A DNA stretch of 64,000 nucleotides, from assembly GCF_003201205.1 (NCBI RefSeq), contig NZ_QICN01000008.1:168219-232218 (forward strand), in the 5' to 3' direction. This document shows, piece by piece, positions 63,935 through 64,000 of the stretch. The first letter of the stretch is position 1. Every line of letters starts with the position of its first letter. The notes under the pieces are model-generated. The model did not search any database. It was not told the origin of the DNA and saw only the letters and a list, made by a program, of their open reading frames with translations. Source of the DNA: Sinimarinibacterium flocculans (GTDB lineage: Bacteria; Pseudomonadota; Gammaproteobacteria; Nevskiales; Nevskiaceae). A program made the translations under genes and the position numbers.

Positions 63935-64000
63935 TGATTTAGAGTCCGACCCAAGACTAGGAGGTCGGACGTGAAGAAGCGGTACAGCGAAGAGCAGATC
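63935..64000 (+). mobile_element. IS3-family insertion sequence, left end (cut by window)
   Basis: The segment starts near TGATTTAGAGTCCGACCC and leads within 36 bp into a transposase OrfA start. The far end lies outside the window, so the terminal repeats and target duplication cannot be verified. Confidence 0.5.
63971..64000 (+). CDS. IS3-family transposase OrfA, N-terminal fragment
   Basis: Ten codons from a GTG start encode MKKRYSEEQI, the characteristic beginning of IS3-family (IS407-like) OrfA helix-turn-helix proteins; AGGAGG lies about 13 nt upstream. The rest is beyond the window. Confidence 0.6.
   Translation, partial: MKKRYSEEQI

Overview
The window is a GC-rich chromosomal segment that is almost entirely coding. 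Gene content and order point to a gammaproteobacterium near the Pseudomonas/Xanthomonadales/Nevskiales radiation. Supporting blocks are clpS-clpA//infA-bpt-aat, ftsK-lolA-rarA-crcB-serS, suhB//trmJ-cysE-...-ndk-rlmN-pilF-rodZ-ispG-hisS-yfgM-bamB-der and pyrC'-pyrB-ruvX-yqgE-...-gshB-pilG. The placement is inference from synteny; no rRNA or tRNA gene was recognised.

Layout. 0-1 kb: start of a type II secretion operon (gspC, edge of gspD, minus strand). 1-3.4 kb: CHASE2 nucleotide cyclase. 3.5-8.1 kb: N-degron protein turnover (clpS, clpA, then bpt and aat on the other strand around infA). 8.6-14.8 kb: division, envelope and replication housekeeping (ftsK, lolA, rarA, crcB, serS). 14.8-18.2 kb: dTDP-rhamnose operon rfbBACD. 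18.2-23.9 kb: suhB, trmJ, cysE and a strongly remodelled Fe-S/cysteine desulfurase cluster. 24-33 kb: long same-strand operon ndk to der with mostly overlapping or tightly spaced genes. 33-39.4 kb: transporters, FAH hydrolase and ATP-type PEP carboxykinase on the minus strand. 39.5-59.9 kb: the twitching chemosensory (Chp) system split in two, pilJ-pilH on the minus strand and pilG-pilI-chpA-chpC on the plus strand, separated by pyrimidine (pyrB, inactive pyrC'), ruvX, ompW, yqgE, a flavinylation-type trio and glutathione synthesis (gshA, gshB). 59.9-63.2 kb: cation efflux and small conserved proteins. 63.2-64 kb: an accessory edge with a possibly truncated gene and the start of an IS3-family element.

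The most unusual features are these. (1) Where related bacteria carry iscRSUA-hscBA-fdx between cysE and ndk, this genome has two tandem cysteine desulfurases, an IscU-like protein that has lost the first scaffold cysteine and the HscA-binding motif, and an A-type carrier; the chaperone, ferredoxin and regulator genes are absent from the locus. (2) A roughly 540-bp hairpin-rich element with imperfect terminal inverted repeats of about 70 bp sits between ruvX and pyrB, where Pseudomonas has pyrR. (3) A second dispersed repeat of about 110 bp supplies the C-terminal tails of two unrelated enzymes, PyrB and GshA, in different reading frames; a shorter third copy lies between suhB and trmJ. (4) The dihydroorotase homologue has lost the metal-binding HxH motif and is probably a structural partner of PyrB.
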